Shown: positions 1-8,780 of the stretch, piece by piece
Layout of the letters: every line of letters starts with the position of its first letter
Position numbering within the stretch: the first letter of the stretch is position 1
DNA from: Cupriavidus sp. P-10
GTDB lineage: Bacteria; Pseudomonadota; Gammaproteobacteria; Burkholderiales; Burkholderiaceae
DNA length: 64,000 bases
NCBI RefSeq assembly: GCF_003402535.2
Contig: NZ_AP025170.1
Location: forward strand, 2,790,001 to 2,854,000
Direction: 5' to 3'
Made by a program: the position numbers and the translations under genes
Notes under the pieces: generated by a model
The model's database searches: none
Told to the model about the DNA's origin: nothing
The model's input: the letters and a program-made list of their open reading frames with translations, nothing else

Positions 1-811
1 ACGGCCTGGGCGCCGGCAGCGGGTAGGCGGTGGCCGGGATCGCTTCGATCGCGGCCGGGTCGACCTTCAATTCGATGCCCAGCGCTGCGGCATAGACCAG
101 CACTTCAGTGGCATAGCCGTGCCAACTGGTTTCACCAGCGGCGGCGAGGTGGTAGATGCCGAACGGAAAGGCGTCGCGATCGGTGGTGAGCCAGCGACGG
201 GCGACGATCTGGGCGGTGACGTCAGCGATCAGGGATGCGCAGGTTGGGGCGCCAACCTGGTCGACAATCACGCGCAGCGCGTCGCGCTCGCGACCCAGGC
301 GCAGCATGGTCTTGGCGAAATTACCGCCATGCTGGCCGGCGACCCAGCAGGTGCGGAGCACCAGCGCATTCGCGCCGCTGGCGAGCACAGCCTGTTCGCC
401 AGCGAGCTTGCTCTTGCCATAGACGGATTGCGGATTGACGGCATCGTTTTCGACGTAGGCGCCGTCCTTGGTGCCGTCGAAGACATAGTCGGTCGAATAG
501 TGGACCAGCAGGCTGCCGAGCGCCCTTGCCTCCTCTGCAAGGATGCCGGGTGCGGTGCCATTGATGGCAAAAGCCAGATCCGCTTCGGTCTCAGCCTTAT
601 CGACTGCCGTGTAAGCCGCGGGGTTAACAATCACGTCGGGCCGGAAGTCACGCATTACACGACGGAGTTCGTCCGGATGCGACAAGTCGCAGCCAGTACG
701 ATCCATTGCAACCACATTTCCCAGCGGTGCAAGGCTCCGGCGCAGTTCGAACCCGACTTGCCCGTTGCTGCCCGTTACGAGAATGGTCGGAACCGCCCGC
801 TTACGCTGCAT
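1..811 (-). CDS. rfbD: dTDP-4-dehydrorhamnose reductase (3' end beyond the window)
   Basis: Catalyses the last step of dTDP-L-rhamnose synthesis, NADPH-dependent reduction of the 4-keto sugar, in the cytosol; the product feeds O-antigen or other surface glycans. About 270 residues can be read from an ATG at 811, and the C-terminus lies outside the left edge. Visible are the nucleotide-binding loop TGSNGQVG (residues 13-20), the STDYVFDG motif and the catalytic Tyr-X3-Lys in [10 protein letters not shown]. The start overlaps the end of rfbB by 11 bases, so the two genes are probably translationally coupled in one operon. rmlA and rmlC, usual partners, are not in view. The frame was read directly from the reverse complement, because this gene runs off the edge. 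Confidence 0.9.
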   Translation of the reverse strand, partial: MQRKRAVPTILVTGSNGQVGFELRRSLAPLGNVVAMDRTGCDLSHPDELRRVMRDFRPDVIVNPAAYTAVDKAETEADLAFAINGTAPGILAEEARALGSLLVHYSTDYVFDGTKDGAYVENDAVNPQSVYGKSKLAGEQAVLASGANALVLRTCWVAGQHGGNFAKTMLRLGRERDALRVIVDQVGAPTCASLIADVTAQIVARRWLTTDRDAFPFGIYHLAAAGETSWHGYATEVLVYAAALGIELKVDPAAIEAIPATAYPLPAPRP

Positions 812-1865
812 ATTGCTTCGCCACCCAATGCCGGTAATCGCCGGACATCACGTCCTGCACCCACGCCTGGTTATCCAGATACCACTGCACCGTCTTGCGC
901 ATCCCGGACTCAAATGTCTCAGCCGGCTTCCACCCCAACTCACGCTCCAGCTTGCGAGCATCGATGGCATAGCGACGGTCATGTCCCGGACGATCTTTCA
1001 CGAACGTGATCTGGTCGCGGTAGGAACCGGTGGCCTTGGGACGCAGTTCGTCGAGCAGGTCGCACAGGGTGTGCACCACGTCGAGATTGGTCTTTTCGTT
1101 CCAGCCGCCGACGTTGTAGGTTTCACCCAGCTGGCCTCGTGCCAGCACTTCACGGATGGCGGAGCAGTGGTCCCGCACGTACAGCCAGTCGCGCACGTTT
1201 TGCCCGTCGCCATAGATCGGCAGCGGCTTGCCGCCGAGCGCATTGGCGATGATCAACGGGATCAGCTTTTCCGGGAAGTGGTATGGGCCGTAGTTGTTCG
1301 AACAGTTCGTCGTCAGGACCGGCAGGCCATACGTGTGGTGGTACGCGCGTACCAGATGATCCGAGGCTGCCTTGGATGCCGAGTATGGGCTATTGGGCGC
1401 GTACGGCGTAGTCTCCGAGAACTGGGGATCGGCCTCACTCAGCGAGCCGAACACCTCATCAGTGGAGACATGGAGGAAGCGGAAGTCAGACTTGGCCTGC
1501 CCTTCCAGAGTGCCCCAATAAGCGCGAGCCGCTTCCAGCAGCGTGAAGGTACCAACGATATTCGTCTGGATGAACTCGCCCGGACCATGGATGGACCGGT
1601 CTACATGGCTTTCCGCCGCGAAGTGCACCACAGCACGCGGCTTGTACGTAGCAAAGAGTTTGTCCAGTGCCTCCCGGTCACAAATGTCCGTTTGCGAGAA
1701 CACGTGCCTCGGATCGTCCTCGACCGACGCCAGCGTCTTCCGATTGCCTGCATAAGTGAGCTTGTCGACGTTGATGACCCCATCCGCCGATTTGTCGCCC
1801 AGCCATGCCAGAACGAAATTGGCGCCAATGAAACCAGCGCCCCCAGTGACCAAAATATGGGACAA
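801..1865 (-). CDS. rfbB: dTDP-glucose 4,6-dehydratase
   Basis: Converts dTDP-glucose to dTDP-4-keto-6-deoxyglucose with tightly bound NAD+, the second step of dTDP-rhamnose synthesis. The 354-residue protein has the full family length. It shows the Rossmann loop GGAGFIG (residues 8-14), the active-site Thr135-Asp136-Glu137 in STDEVFG, and the SDR pair Tyr161-X3-Lys165. The start is a TTG: on the minus strand a clear AAGGAG lies six bases before it and no ATG is close by. rfbD follows with an overlap. The pair heads a rhamnose operon leading out of the window. Confidence 0.95.
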   Translation of the reverse strand: MSHILVTGGAGFIGANFVLAWLGDKSADGVINVDKLTYAGNRKTLASVEDDPRHVFSQTDICDREALDKLFATYKPRAVVHFAAESHVDRSIHGPGEFIQTNIVGTFTLLEAARAYWGTLEGQAKSDFRFLHVSTDEVFGSLSEADPQFSETTPYAPNSPYSASKAASDHLVRAYHHTYGLPVLTTNCSNNYGPYHFPEKLIPLIIANALGGKPLPIYGDGQNVRDWLYVRDHCSAIREVLARGQLGETYNVGGWNEKTNLDVVHTLCDLLDELRPKATGSYRDQITFVKDRPGHDRRYAIDARKLERELGWKPAETFESGMRKTVQWYLDNQAWVQDVMSGDYRHWVAKQYAA

Positions 1866-1971
1866 AACTTGCTCCTTGCCTCGATATGTTTCGACGACCC
1901 GACAAAAGCCGAGCGCCCACCTTGTCCTCTTCCAGGACGGCGGGGCGTTAAGTGCCTGCAGAAGTGGCGGT

Positions 1972-1977
1972 ATTCTA
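1972..1977 (-). promoter_or_regulatory. candidate -10 element for the rhamnose operon
   Basis: On the minus strand this reads TAGAAT, five of six matches to the sigma-70 -10 consensus, about 100 bases before the rfbB start. I see no convincing -35 at the right distance. The rest of the 231-base gap between rfbB and apaH shows only a weak 5-bp hairpin (1924-1938). Confidence 0.3.
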
Positions 1978-2096
1978 TCCGACGGAATGGTCTAACTTAC
2001 TGCCCCACCCCCGCTTTTTGTTGCCTCATGTAACCGAGCCACGGTATATCGGTCACAAAACTACAAATGGAAGCGAAATAGTTGCTCAGATTCTCA

Positions 2097-2945
2097 ATGA
2101 CAAAGACCAACGTAACCGTTACGCCACATTTCGCCGTCGGCGACCTCCAAGGCTGCGCGCCGTCCCTCTCTACCTTGCTCCCCAGGCTCGGTGAGCAGCC
2201 TACCCTCCGCTTCGTCGGCGACATCGTCAACCGCGGCCCCGCCTCCCTCCACACCCTTCGCACCATCCATGCCATGGCTCCCCGCGCCGAAACTGTCCTC
2301 GGCAACCATGACATCCACCTCCTTGCCGTCGCCGCCGGCGTCCGCAAGAAAGGCAAGTCCGATACCCTGGACGACATCCTCGCCGCGTCCGATTGTGAGG
2401 ACTTGCTCACCTGGCTCCGCCACCGCCCGCTAGCGATGCTGGAAGACTGCTTCCTGCTAGTCCACGCCGGCGTGCTTCCTCAGTGGACCGCAGAGCAGGT
2501 CATCGACCTCGCCCAGGAAGTCGAAGAGCAACTCCAGGGCCCCAACTGGCAAGGCTTCCTCGCCGACATCTTCGGCAATGCCGCCAATCGCTGGCACGAC
2601 GGCCTGCGGGGCATCGAACGGCATCGCGTGGTGGTCAATGCACTTACCCGACTGCGCTATTGCACCGTCGATGGCGTGATGGACTTCAAGACCAAGGAAG
2701 GGCTCGGCAAAGCGCCGGACGGCTTTATGCCGTGGTTCGATGTGCCGGGACGGCGCACCGGGGATGTGACCGTGGTGTGCGGACACTGGTCGACGCTGGG
2801 CCTGGTGATGCGGCCGGACCTGATGGCGTTGGATACCGGTTGCGTCTGGGGCGGCAAGCTGACGGCTGCGCGCATGGCGGCGCATCCGGCCGAGCGGACC
2901 GTGGTCCAGGTCGATTGCCCGCAATATTGTGACCCGTTGGCCTGA
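2097..2945 (+). CDS. apaH: Symmetrical bis(5'-nucleosyl)-tetraphosphatase
   Basis: Hydrolyses Ap4A symmetrically to two ADP, limiting alarmone-like dinucleotides and Np4A-capped RNA. It is a cytosolic metallophosphatase. The 282-residue protein carries the three phosphoesterase motifs in order: GDLQG (15-19), GDIVNRG (41-47) and GNHD (69-72). The ATG at 2097 is preferred over an upstream in-frame TTG at 2082, because only from the ATG does the sequence begin a few residues before the conserved HFAVGDLQG; neither start has a strong ribosome binding site. It is a single gene, divergent from rfbB and convergent with plsC. Confidence 0.93.
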   Translation: MTKTNVTVTPHFAVGDLQGCAPSLSTLLPRLGEQPTLRFVGDIVNRGPASLHTLRTIHAMAPRAETVLGNHDIHLLAVAAGVRKKGKSDTLDDILAASDCEDLLTWLRHRPLAMLEDCFLLVHAGVLPQWTAEQVIDLAQEVEEQLQGPNWQGFLADIFGNAANRWHDGLRGIERHRVVVNALTRLRYCTVDGVMDFKTKEGLGKAPDGFMPWFDVPGRRTGDVTVVCGHWSTLGLVMRPDLMALDTGCVWGGKLTAARMAAHPAERTVVQVDCPQYCDPLA

Positions 2946-2980
2946 GGCGCAATCCCGCGTTGGCGGGGAGGACAATCGCG

Positions 2981-3814
2981 CTAGCTGATGGCAGCGGAGG
3001 CAGCTTCGGGCCTGGCGGCAGGCTCGGCCGGCTGATTCAGCCGGTCGACCGTTGCCACTGCCTCGTTGCTGGCACCCCGGGCGAGATGCCCGACCACCTC
3101 GCGGGCGGCGTCTGCCAGTTCGCGGCGGCCGGCGGAGGCCGGTGCCAGTGCAGGGCCGATGACGAGCCGGGCCTTGATGCCCGGGGCGCGCAGGACGGCG
3201 TTCAGCGACTGCAGCAGCGTGGTGTCGTCGATGTAGGCGGCCGCCAGCGTCGGTTGCCCGGTGGCGGCGTCCAGGTAGTTCAGTCCGACCGGCTGCACCG
3301 GCAGGCCGCCGGAAATCGGGGCCTGCATCAGGTTGGCGTGAAACGGCAGTACCCTGGTGCCGTCGGTGGTGGTGCCCTCGGGAAACACGCCGACCAGGTC
3401 GCCCTGCAGCATGACGTCGGTGATGTCGTGCAGGACCCGGTGGGCGTCGCGCTTGCGCGCCCGTTCGATGAAGATCGTGCCGGTCTTGTCGCACAGCCAG
3501 CCGATCAGCGGCCAGGCGCGGATCTCTGACTTGGCAACGAACCGCACTGGCTGCCAGCTATGGATCACATAGATATCCAGCCACGAGATATGGTTGGACA
3601 CCACCAGCGCGCCCTGGCGCGCGGCACCGTGTGGAGCCTCGCCGCGGATGTCGACGACCTCGATCTCCACGCCGCAGATGCGCAGCAGCCGCCGCGACCA
3701 GCGCCGGATGTGCCAGGCGCGCGACCGCGCGCCCAGCCACGGGAACAGCACCGCGCAGGTCAGCAGCCCGCGCAGCAGGTGCAGAACCAGCGCCGTCTTG
3801 CGCAGCCAGATCAT
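2981..3814 (-). CDS. plsC: 1-acyl-sn-glycerol-3-phosphate acyltransferase
   Basis: Membrane-associated acyltransferase that acylates lysophosphatidic acid to phosphatidic acid in phospholipid synthesis. The 277-residue protein has an N-terminal hydrophobic stretch (about 8-28), the catalytic HX4D motif as SNHISWLD (His75, Asp80), and the glycerophosphate-binding FPEGTTTDG (from Phe144). The ATG overlaps the stop of the upstream dihydroorotase-like gene in an ATGA arrangement, so it is the last gene of the pyrimidine operon. Substrate specificity, including the possibility of an ornithine-lipid or lyso-lipid acyltransferase, cannot be settled from sequence alone. Confidence 0.88.
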   Translation of the reverse strand: MIWLRKTALVLHLLRGLLTCAVLFPWLGARSRAWHIRRWSRRLLRICGVEIEVVDIRGEAPHGAARQGALVVSNHISWLDIYVIHSWQPVRFVAKSEIRAWPLIGWLCDKTGTIFIERARKRDAHRVLHDITDVMLQGDLVGVFPEGTTTDGTRVLPFHANLMQAPISGGLPVQPVGLNYLDAATGQPTLAAAYIDDTTLLQSLNAVLRAPGIKARLVIGPALAPASAGRRELADAAREVVGHLARGASNEAVATVDRLNQPAEPAARPEAASAAIS

Positions 3815-5118
3815 GCGCTGGCGTGGTTGCCGTTACCGTTGCCGCCGCCGTTGCCATAAACGATCTGGCCGCCGACCAGCGTCATCCGCACCTTGCCTTC
3901 CATCTCGTAGCCGAGCCACGGCGTGTTCTTGCCCTGGCTCTTGATCGAGCGGCGATCGACCTTCCACACCTGTTTGGGGTCGAACACGCAGACATCGGCG
4001 GCGGCACCGGCGGCCAGCGTGCCGGCCTTCAGGCCACTTACGCGTGCGGGCTCGGAGGTGATGCGGGCCAGTGCCTGGGCCAGCGGGACCTTGTGCTCGG
4101 CGGCCCAGCGCAGGGTCAGCGGCAGCAGCAGTTCCAGGCCGGTGGCGCCGGGGGTGGCTTCGGCGAAGGGCAGCAGCTTCTCGTCGTCGTCCACCGGGGT
4201 GTGGTCGGAGCACAGCGCGTCGATGGTGCCGTCGGCCAGCGCGGCGACGATGGCGTCGCGGTCGCGGGTGCTGCGCAGCGGCGGCGAGAATCGCATCTGG
4301 GAGTTGAAGTAGCCGATATCCATGTCGGTCAGCGAGACGTGGTGGATATTGACGTCGCAGCTGACCGGCAGGCCTTCGCGCTTGGCCTGGCGCACCAGTT
4401 CCAGCCCGGCGGCGGAGGACAGGCGGCACAGGTGCACGCGGGCGCCGGTGGTGCGCATCAGTTCGAAGATGGTGTGCAGGCGCACGGTCTCGGCGATCAC
4501 GGATACGCCGGACAGGCCGAGGCGCGATGCAACCGCGCCGCTGGCGGCCACGCCGCCGCCCAGGAACGGGTCTTCCGGGCGCAGCCAGACCGTGAAGCCG
4601 AAGGTCTGCGCGTACTGCAGCGCGCGCAGCAGCACCTGGGTGTTGCGCACCGGCTGCTCGGCCTGGCTGAAGCCAACGCAGCCGGCTTCAGTCAGCTGGT
4701 TCATTTCGGTCAGCACTTCGCCTTTCAGCCCCAGTGTCAGCGCGCCCAGCGGGTAGACGTGGGTCTGGTTCAGCGTGCGGGCGCGGAACTTGAGCATCTC
4801 GACCAGGCCCGGCTCGTCCAGCACGGGGTCGGTGTCGGGCGGGCAGATCAGGCTGGTGACGCCTCCGGCAGCGGCGGCGGCGACTTCGGATTCGAGGGTG
4901 GCCTTGTATTCGTAGCCGGGCTCGCGCAGGCGCGCGGACAGGTCGACCAGGCCGGGGCACACGATCAGGCCCTTGGCGTCGACGACCTTGTTGGCGGTGA
5001 AGTCCGCCGGGGCGCTGCCGACGCCGACGATCTTGCCGGCGGCGAGGTAGAGGTCCTGCACGGCATCGGTGTTGCTGGCCGGGTCGATCAGGCGGCCGCC
5101 CTGGATGTGAATCTTCAT
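3811..5118 (-). CDS. pyrX: Dihydroorotase-like protein lacking the HxH metal site (PyrC', PyrX type)
   Basis: A 435-residue amidohydrolase homologue of dihydroorotase. In active enzymes the first strand ends with a metal-binding His-x-His before LREPG; here the same place reads Ser61-Ala-Arg63 (DLSARLREPG), so the binuclear zinc site cannot form normally. Inactive paralogues of this kind (PyrC' of Pseudomonas) serve as a structural subunit of the aspartate carbamoyltransferase holoenzyme. The gene directly follows pyrB, which fits that role. I chose the ATG at 5118 (MKIHIQGGRL), since the 21 residues upstream are low in family character. It overlaps plsC by four bases. A catalytic dihydroorotase should exist elsewhere in the genome. 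Confidence 0.88.
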   Translation of the reverse strand: MKIHIQGGRLIDPASNTDAVQDLYLAAGKIVGVGSAPADFTANKVVDAKGLIVCPGLVDLSARLREPGYEYKATLESEVAAAAAGGVTSLICPPDTDPVLDEPGLVEMLKFRARTLNQTHVYPLGALTLGLKGEVLTEMNQLTEAGCVGFSQAEQPVRNTQVLLRALQYAQTFGFTVWLRPEDPFLGGGVAASGAVASRLGLSGVSVIAETVRLHTIFELMRTTGARVHLCRLSSAAGLELVRQAKREGLPVSCDVNIHHVSLTDMDIGYFNSQMRFSPPLRSTRDRDAIVAALADGTIDALCSDHTPVDDDEKLLPFAEATPGATGLELLLPLTLRWAAEHKVPLAQALARITSEPARVSGLKAGTLAAGAAADVCVFDPKQVWKVDRRSIKSQGKNTPWLGYEMEGKVRMTLVGGQIVYGNGGGNGNGNHASA

Positions 5119-5186
5119 AGCGTGGCTTGTCGTATCGGTCGTGTCGCTTGGCGTGTTCGGTAGGTCTTGGCTATGCCGCATCGTTG

Positions 5187-6158
5187 TCAGTCGTTGTTCC
5201 CGGCCACGATGCCCATCACCGCCATGCGCACGGCAATGCCAAAGGTCACCTGGTTCAGGATCACGGACTGCGGGCCGTCGGCCACGGCGGAGTCGATCTC
5301 CACGCCGCGGTTCATCGGGCCCGGGTGCATCACGATGGCGTCGGGCCTGGCCAGTGCCAGGCGCTCTGGCGTCAGGCCGTAGGCCTTGAAGTATTCCTGC
5401 GCCGACGGCAGCAGCGCGCCGCTCATGCGCTCGTTCTGCAGCCGCAGCATGATGACCACGTCGACGCCCTTGAGGCCCTCTTCCATGTTGTGGAAGACGC
5501 GCACGCCCATCTGCTCCAGGCCAGACGGCAGCAGCGTGCGCGGGCCGATGGCGCGCACTTCGGGCACGCCCAGCGTGGTCAGCGCGTGGATGTCGGAGCG
5601 AGCCACGCGCGAGTGCAGGATGTCGCCGACGATGGCCACCGTCAGCTTGGTGAAGTCCTTCTTGAAGTGCCGGATCGTGTACATATCCAGCAGGCCCTGC
5701 GTCGGGTGCGCATGGCGGCCGTCGCCGGCGTTGATCACGTGCACGTGCGGCGCGACGTGCTCGGCGATCAGGTAAGGCGCACCCGAGCTGGCATGGCGCA
5801 CCACGAACATGTCGGCGGACATGGCCGACAGGTTGTTGATGGTGTCGAGCAGCGACTCGCCCTTGCTGGTCGACGAGGCGTTGATGTTCAGGTTGAGCAC
5901 GTCCGCCGACAGCCGCTTGGCCGCGATCTCGAAGGTGGTGCGGGTGCGGGTGGAGTTCTCGAAGAACAGGTTGAACACGCTCTTGCCGCGCAGCAGCGGC
6001 ACCTTCTTGACATCGCGGTCTGAGTCGGACAGCGATACGAACTGGCTGGCGGTGTCGAGGATGTGCGTGATCATGTCACGCGACAACCCCTCGATCGACA
6101 GCAAATGCTTCAGTTCGCCATTCTTGGTGAGCTGCGGGTTGCGGAACGTCTTGGTCAT
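5187..6158 (-). CDS. pyrB: Aspartate carbamoyltransferase catalytic subunit
   Basis: Carries out the committed step of pyrimidine synthesis, carbamoyl phosphate plus aspartate to N-carbamoylaspartate. The 323-residue protein has the carbamoyl-phosphate loop [12 protein letters not shown], the HPTQGLLD motif, and a C-terminal PGPMNRGVE near the end. There is no pyrI-like regulatory gene; the neighbouring inactive dihydroorotase suggests the class A type holoenzyme (PyrB plus PyrC'). It lies between pyrR (99-base gap, with an inverted repeat) and the pyrC' gene (68-base gap). Confidence 0.96.
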   Translation of the reverse strand: MTKTFRNPQLTKNGELKHLLSIEGLSRDMITHILDTASQFVSLSDSDRDVKKVPLLRGKSVFNLFFENSTRTRTTFEIAAKRLSADVLNLNINASSTSKGESLLDTINNLSAMSADMFVVRHASSGAPYLIAEHVAPHVHVINAGDGRHAHPTQGLLDMYTIRHFKKDFTKLTVAIVGDILHSRVARSDIHALTTLGVPEVRAIGPRTLLPSGLEQMGVRVFHNMEEGLKGVDVVIMLRLQNERMSGALLPSAQEYFKAYGLTPERLALARPDAIVMHPGPMNRGVEIDSAVADGPQSVILNQVTFGIAVRMAVMGIVAGNND

Positions 6159-6178
6159 GGCAGGTCGGGCGCGGGCAA

Positions 6179-6244
6179 AAAACGGGGTGGTCTGGTCTCG
6201 TGGCAGGCGCCAGGCGCGCGCTACAGCGTAATGCGGCGCCTGGC
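6179..6244 (-). promoter_or_regulatory. Inverted repeat and T-tract between pyrR and pyrB
   Basis: A perfect 9-bp inverted repeat (6209-6217 with 6236-6244, 18-base loop) lies in the pyrR-pyrB leader, followed on the transcribed minus strand by a run of six T (6184-6179) about 24 bases later and before the pyrB ATG. It could be an attenuator or a PyrR-responsive element. The distance between stem and T-run is too long for a textbook terminator. Confidence 0.3.
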
Positions 6245-6257
6245 TGACAACGCCGGC

Positions 6258-6794
6258 TCAGCTGGCGGCGGTATCGGTAGGTTCGGTGGCGAAGGCGAAG
6301 CGCGCGTCGGCGCCCTCGCCCTGGCGCGACAGCACCAGCGTCGTGCCGCGCGGCAGTTCGATGTCCGCGGCCACGAGGTCAGCGGCAATCGGCAGCTGGC
6401 GCCCGCCGCGGTCGGCCAGCACGCCCAGCGCCACGCGCGCCGGACGGCCGTAGTCGAACAATTCGTTGACGGCGGCGCGGATGGTGCGGCCGGTGGCCAG
6501 CACGTCGTCGATCAGCAGGATGTTGCGGTCTTCCACGGCGAACGGCAGCGTGGTCGACTGGGCCTGGCTGTGCAGGCCTTTCTTGGCGTAGTCGTCGCGA
6601 TGGAAGGCAACGTTGATCACGCCATGCTCGGGCAGATTCAGGTCCTTGGCCAGGCGCGCGGCGATCCACGCGCCGCCGGAATGGATGCCTGCCACCGACC
6701 AGCGTTCACGCTCGGCGTCGGGGATCAGGGCGCGGGCCTGGTCCAGCAGCTTGCGGTACAGCGACTCGGCGTCGGGTGCGGAAATCTGCGTCAT
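6258..6794 (-). CDS. pyrR: Bifunctional pyr operon regulator / uracil phosphoribosyltransferase
   Basis: PyrR-family phosphoribosyltransferase of 178 residues. The PRPP-binding motif appears as [16 protein letters not shown], flanked by the [14 protein letters not shown] loop. In Gram-positive bacteria PyrR binds pyr leader RNA; in betaproteobacteria the regulatory role is less certain and uracil phosphoribosyltransferase activity is likely. The ATG at 6794 is supported by an ATGA overlap with the end of ruvX. It sits directly upstream of pyrB. Confidence 0.92.
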   Translation of the reverse strand: MTQISAPDAESLYRKLLDQARALIPDAERERWSVAGIHSGGAWIAARLAKDLNLPEHGVINVAFHRDDYAKKGLHSQAQSTTLPFAVEDRNILLIDDVLATGRTIRAAVNELFDYGRPARVALGVLADRGGRQLPIAADLVAADIELPRGTTLVLSRQGEGADARFAFATEPTDTAAS

Positions 6795-7216
6795 AGCGGG
6801 AATTGGTCGAAATACTGTTGCAGGATGATGCGCGCGGCTTCGGCGTCGAGTTCGCCGCGGCGCGCGCCGGCCATCGAGGCGGCGCGCGAGGAATAGCGCT
6901 CGTCCACCCATTCCACCGGCAAGTTGAAGCGCCCGTTGAGCTGGTTGCCGAAGCGCCGCGCCAGCCGCATCATCGGCTGCTCGCCGCCTTCCGGGTTGAC
7001 CGGCATGCCGACGATCAGCTGCACCGGGTTCCACGCCTGGATCAGTTCGCCGACGGCCTCGAAGCGACCTTCAACGGTGATATTGGGAAGGATGGTCAGC
7101 GCACGCGCCTCGCGCGTGATGAAGTTACCCAGCGCGACGCCGATCTTTTTCTCGCCGTAGTCGAATGCCAGGACCGTGCCGTCGCGGGGCAGTTCGCGCC
7201 CCACGGCGTCAGGCAT
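6791..7216 (-). CDS. ruvX: YqgF/RuvX-type Holliday junction resolvase-like nuclease
   Basis: RNase H-fold nuclease of 141 residues. The family is essential in many bacteria and acts in 16S rRNA 5'-end processing; a Holliday junction role was predicted from fold. The first strand motif [13 protein letters not shown] holds the catalytic Asp, and VDERYSS lies near the C-terminus. The start at 7216 gives [13 protein letters not shown] just before that motif and overlaps the algH stop by eight bases; longer starts add residues without family likeness. Confidence 0.92.
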   Translation of the reverse strand: MPDAVGRELPRDGTVLAFDYGEKKIGVALGNFITREARALTILPNITVEGRFEAVGELIQAWNPVQLIVGMPVNPEGGEQPMMRLARRFGNQLNGRFNLPVEWVDERYSSRAASMAGARRGELDAEAARIILQQYFDQFPL

Positions 7217-7790
7217 GCCCGGCCTCGCCCGACAGCATGTTGACGTCGACGCCAAGCAGGCCGATGGCTGCGGCAAAGCGCCCTTCCGGTGGCACGCTGA
7301 AGATGATCTCGGGATCGGCCAGGACGGTCAGCCAGCCGTTGCGGCTGAGTTCTTCTTCCAGTTGGCCGGCACCCCAGCCGGAATAGCCCAGCGTCAGCAG
7401 GAAGCGATGCGGGCCGCTGCCATTGGCCACGGCTTCCAGCACGTCCTTGGAGGTGGTCATTTCCAGCCCGCCCGGCACCGCCAGCGACGAGACATAGACG
7501 CCGACCGGGTCGTGCAGCACGAAGCCGCGCTCGGTCTGCACCGGGCCGCCGAAATAGACGGGCTGGTGCGCCACCGGCTGGATTTCAAGCTTGAGGTCGA
7601 TCTTGTCGAACAGCGTGGCCATGTCGATGTCGATGGGCCGGTTGATCACCAGCCCGAGCGCGCCACGCTCGTTGTGTTCGCAGATATAGACGACGGAACC
7701 CGAAAAGGTCGGATCGGCCATGCCAGGCATGGCAATCAGGAACTGATTGGTCAGATTGATGGGTGCTTCGGGCTTCGCCATGCCTTGCAT
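7209..7790 (-). CDS. algH: UPF0301 / AlgH family protein (YqgE)
   Basis: A conserved cytosolic protein of about 190 residues, named for a role in alginate regulation in Pseudomonas but of unknown biochemical function. Recognisable parts are [10 protein letters not shown] near the N-terminus, [20 protein letters not shown], and a C-terminal [16 protein letters not shown]. Two in-frame ATGs are nine bases apart (7790 and 7781) and neither has a convincing ribosome binding site, so the exact start is open. It is first of the algH-ruvX-pyrR-pyrB-pyrC'-plsC run, with all junctions overlapping or short. Confidence 0.93.
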   Translation of the reverse strand: MQGMAKPEAPINLTNQFLIAMPGMADPTFSGSVVYICEHNERGALGLVINRPIDIDMATLFDKIDLKLEIQPVAHQPVYFGGPVQTERGFVLHDPVGVYVSSLAVPGGLEMTTSKDVLEAVANGSGPHRFLLTLGYSGWGAGQLEEELSRNGWLTVLADPEIIFSVPPEGRFAAAIGLLGVDVNMLSGEAGHA

Positions 7791-7903
7791 TTTATCAAAT
7801 CGCCGGGGGTCTTCCGGAAAAGATTGGCGGGCGTTGCAGTGCAGCAATGGGCGCCCGCGCGGGCCGCTTGCCGGGAGTTACGGACCGATGATACGGCCTT
7901 CCT

Positions 7904-8611
7904 TCATGCCTTGCGGGTCAGCGCCGCGAGTTCGTCCGCCGTGAGCCAGCGCCATTCCCCTTCCGCCAGCTCCGGCTCCAGCTGCAGGCTGCCGATGGCG
8001 CTGCGGTGCAGGGCGTTCACGTGGTTGCCAGCCGCGACGACCATGCGCTTCACCTGATGGTACTTTCCCTGCAGCAAGGTCAGCCGGAGGCTGTGTTCAC
8101 CAGTGATCTCACAGGCTTCTGCCGCGATCGGCGCCGGTTCGTCCAGCAGTTGTACCCCGCTGACAAGCGCTTGCACCTGTTCCGGCGTGACCGGCTCCGC
8201 AGTCGTCACTTCATAGACCTTGGGCACCTTGCGCTTGGGCGAGGTCTGGGCGTGGATGAACTGGCCGTCGTCGGTCAGCAGCAGCAGGCCGGTGGTGTCA
8301 TGGTCGAGCCGGCCCACGGCCTGGACTTCGCGCTGGCGCAGCGGCACCGGCAGCAGGTTGTAGACGCTGGGATGGTGGCGCGGGCGCTGCGAGCACTCAT
8401 AGCCAGCGGGCTTGTTCAGGATCAGGTAGGCCTTGGTGCAGGCGATCCATTCTTCGCCGTCGACCGTCAGGCGCAGGCCGTCCACCTCGAACTGGGTGCG
8501 CGGATCGTCGCAAGGCTCGCCGTTGACTTCGACCAGCCCGGCGGCGACCAGGTCGCCGCAGTAGCGGCGGGTGCCGAAGCCCTGGGATTGAAGAATGCGG
8601 TCGAGTGTCAT
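7904..8611 (-). CDS. rsuA: RsuA-family pseudouridine synthase
   Basis: Modifies uridine to pseudouridine in rRNA; the RsuA branch acts on 16S rRNA position 516. The 235-residue protein has an N-terminal S4 RNA-binding domain (about 1-50), followed by the catalytic domain with the diagnostic GRLDHDTTGLLLL motif (catalytic Asp103) and a late KYHQVKRM segment. It is divergent from the photolyase gene. A 113-base gap separates it from algH. Confidence 0.9.
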   Translation of the reverse strand: MTLDRILQSQGFGTRRYCGDLVAAGLVEVNGEPCDDPRTQFEVDGLRLTVDGEEWIACTKAYLILNKPAGYECSQRPRHHPSVYNLLPVPLRQREVQAVGRLDHDTTGLLLLTDDGQFIHAQTSPKRKVPKVYEVTTAEPVTPEQVQALVSGVQLLDEPAPIAAEACEITGEHSLRLTLLQGKYHQVKRMVVAAGNHVNALHRSAIGSLQLEPELAEGEWRWLTADELAALTRKA

Positions 8612-8703
8612 GTGCTTCGTTGCTGTAATCGTTGGTTGGGTGGCGGGTCGTGCCGAACCGTTATGTTAGGGTATTGGCGCGACGCACCCCCGCGACAGCC
8701 GTT

Positions 8704-8743
8704 TTCCGGCATATTCCGGCATATTCCGACATTTCCCGGCATC
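8704..8743. repeat. Four tandem 10-bp repeats upstream of the photolyase gene
   Basis: The unit TTCCGGCATA occurs twice exactly and twice with changes (TTCCGACATT, TCCCGGCATC), back to back. The 10-bp period places each copy on the same face of the helix. The array lies 38-77 bases before the phrB ATG, in the 169-base divergent gap with rsuA, where a promoter or operator would be expected. Confidence 0.75.
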
Positions 8744-8780
8744 ATTGCGCGCATTCCTTCGACTCCGTCAGGCAGCGAGC

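Noticed and set aside
2946..2980. Terminator between apaH and plsC
   Set aside because: Only a short TCCCGC/GCGGGGA pairing is visible, with no T-tract on either strand.
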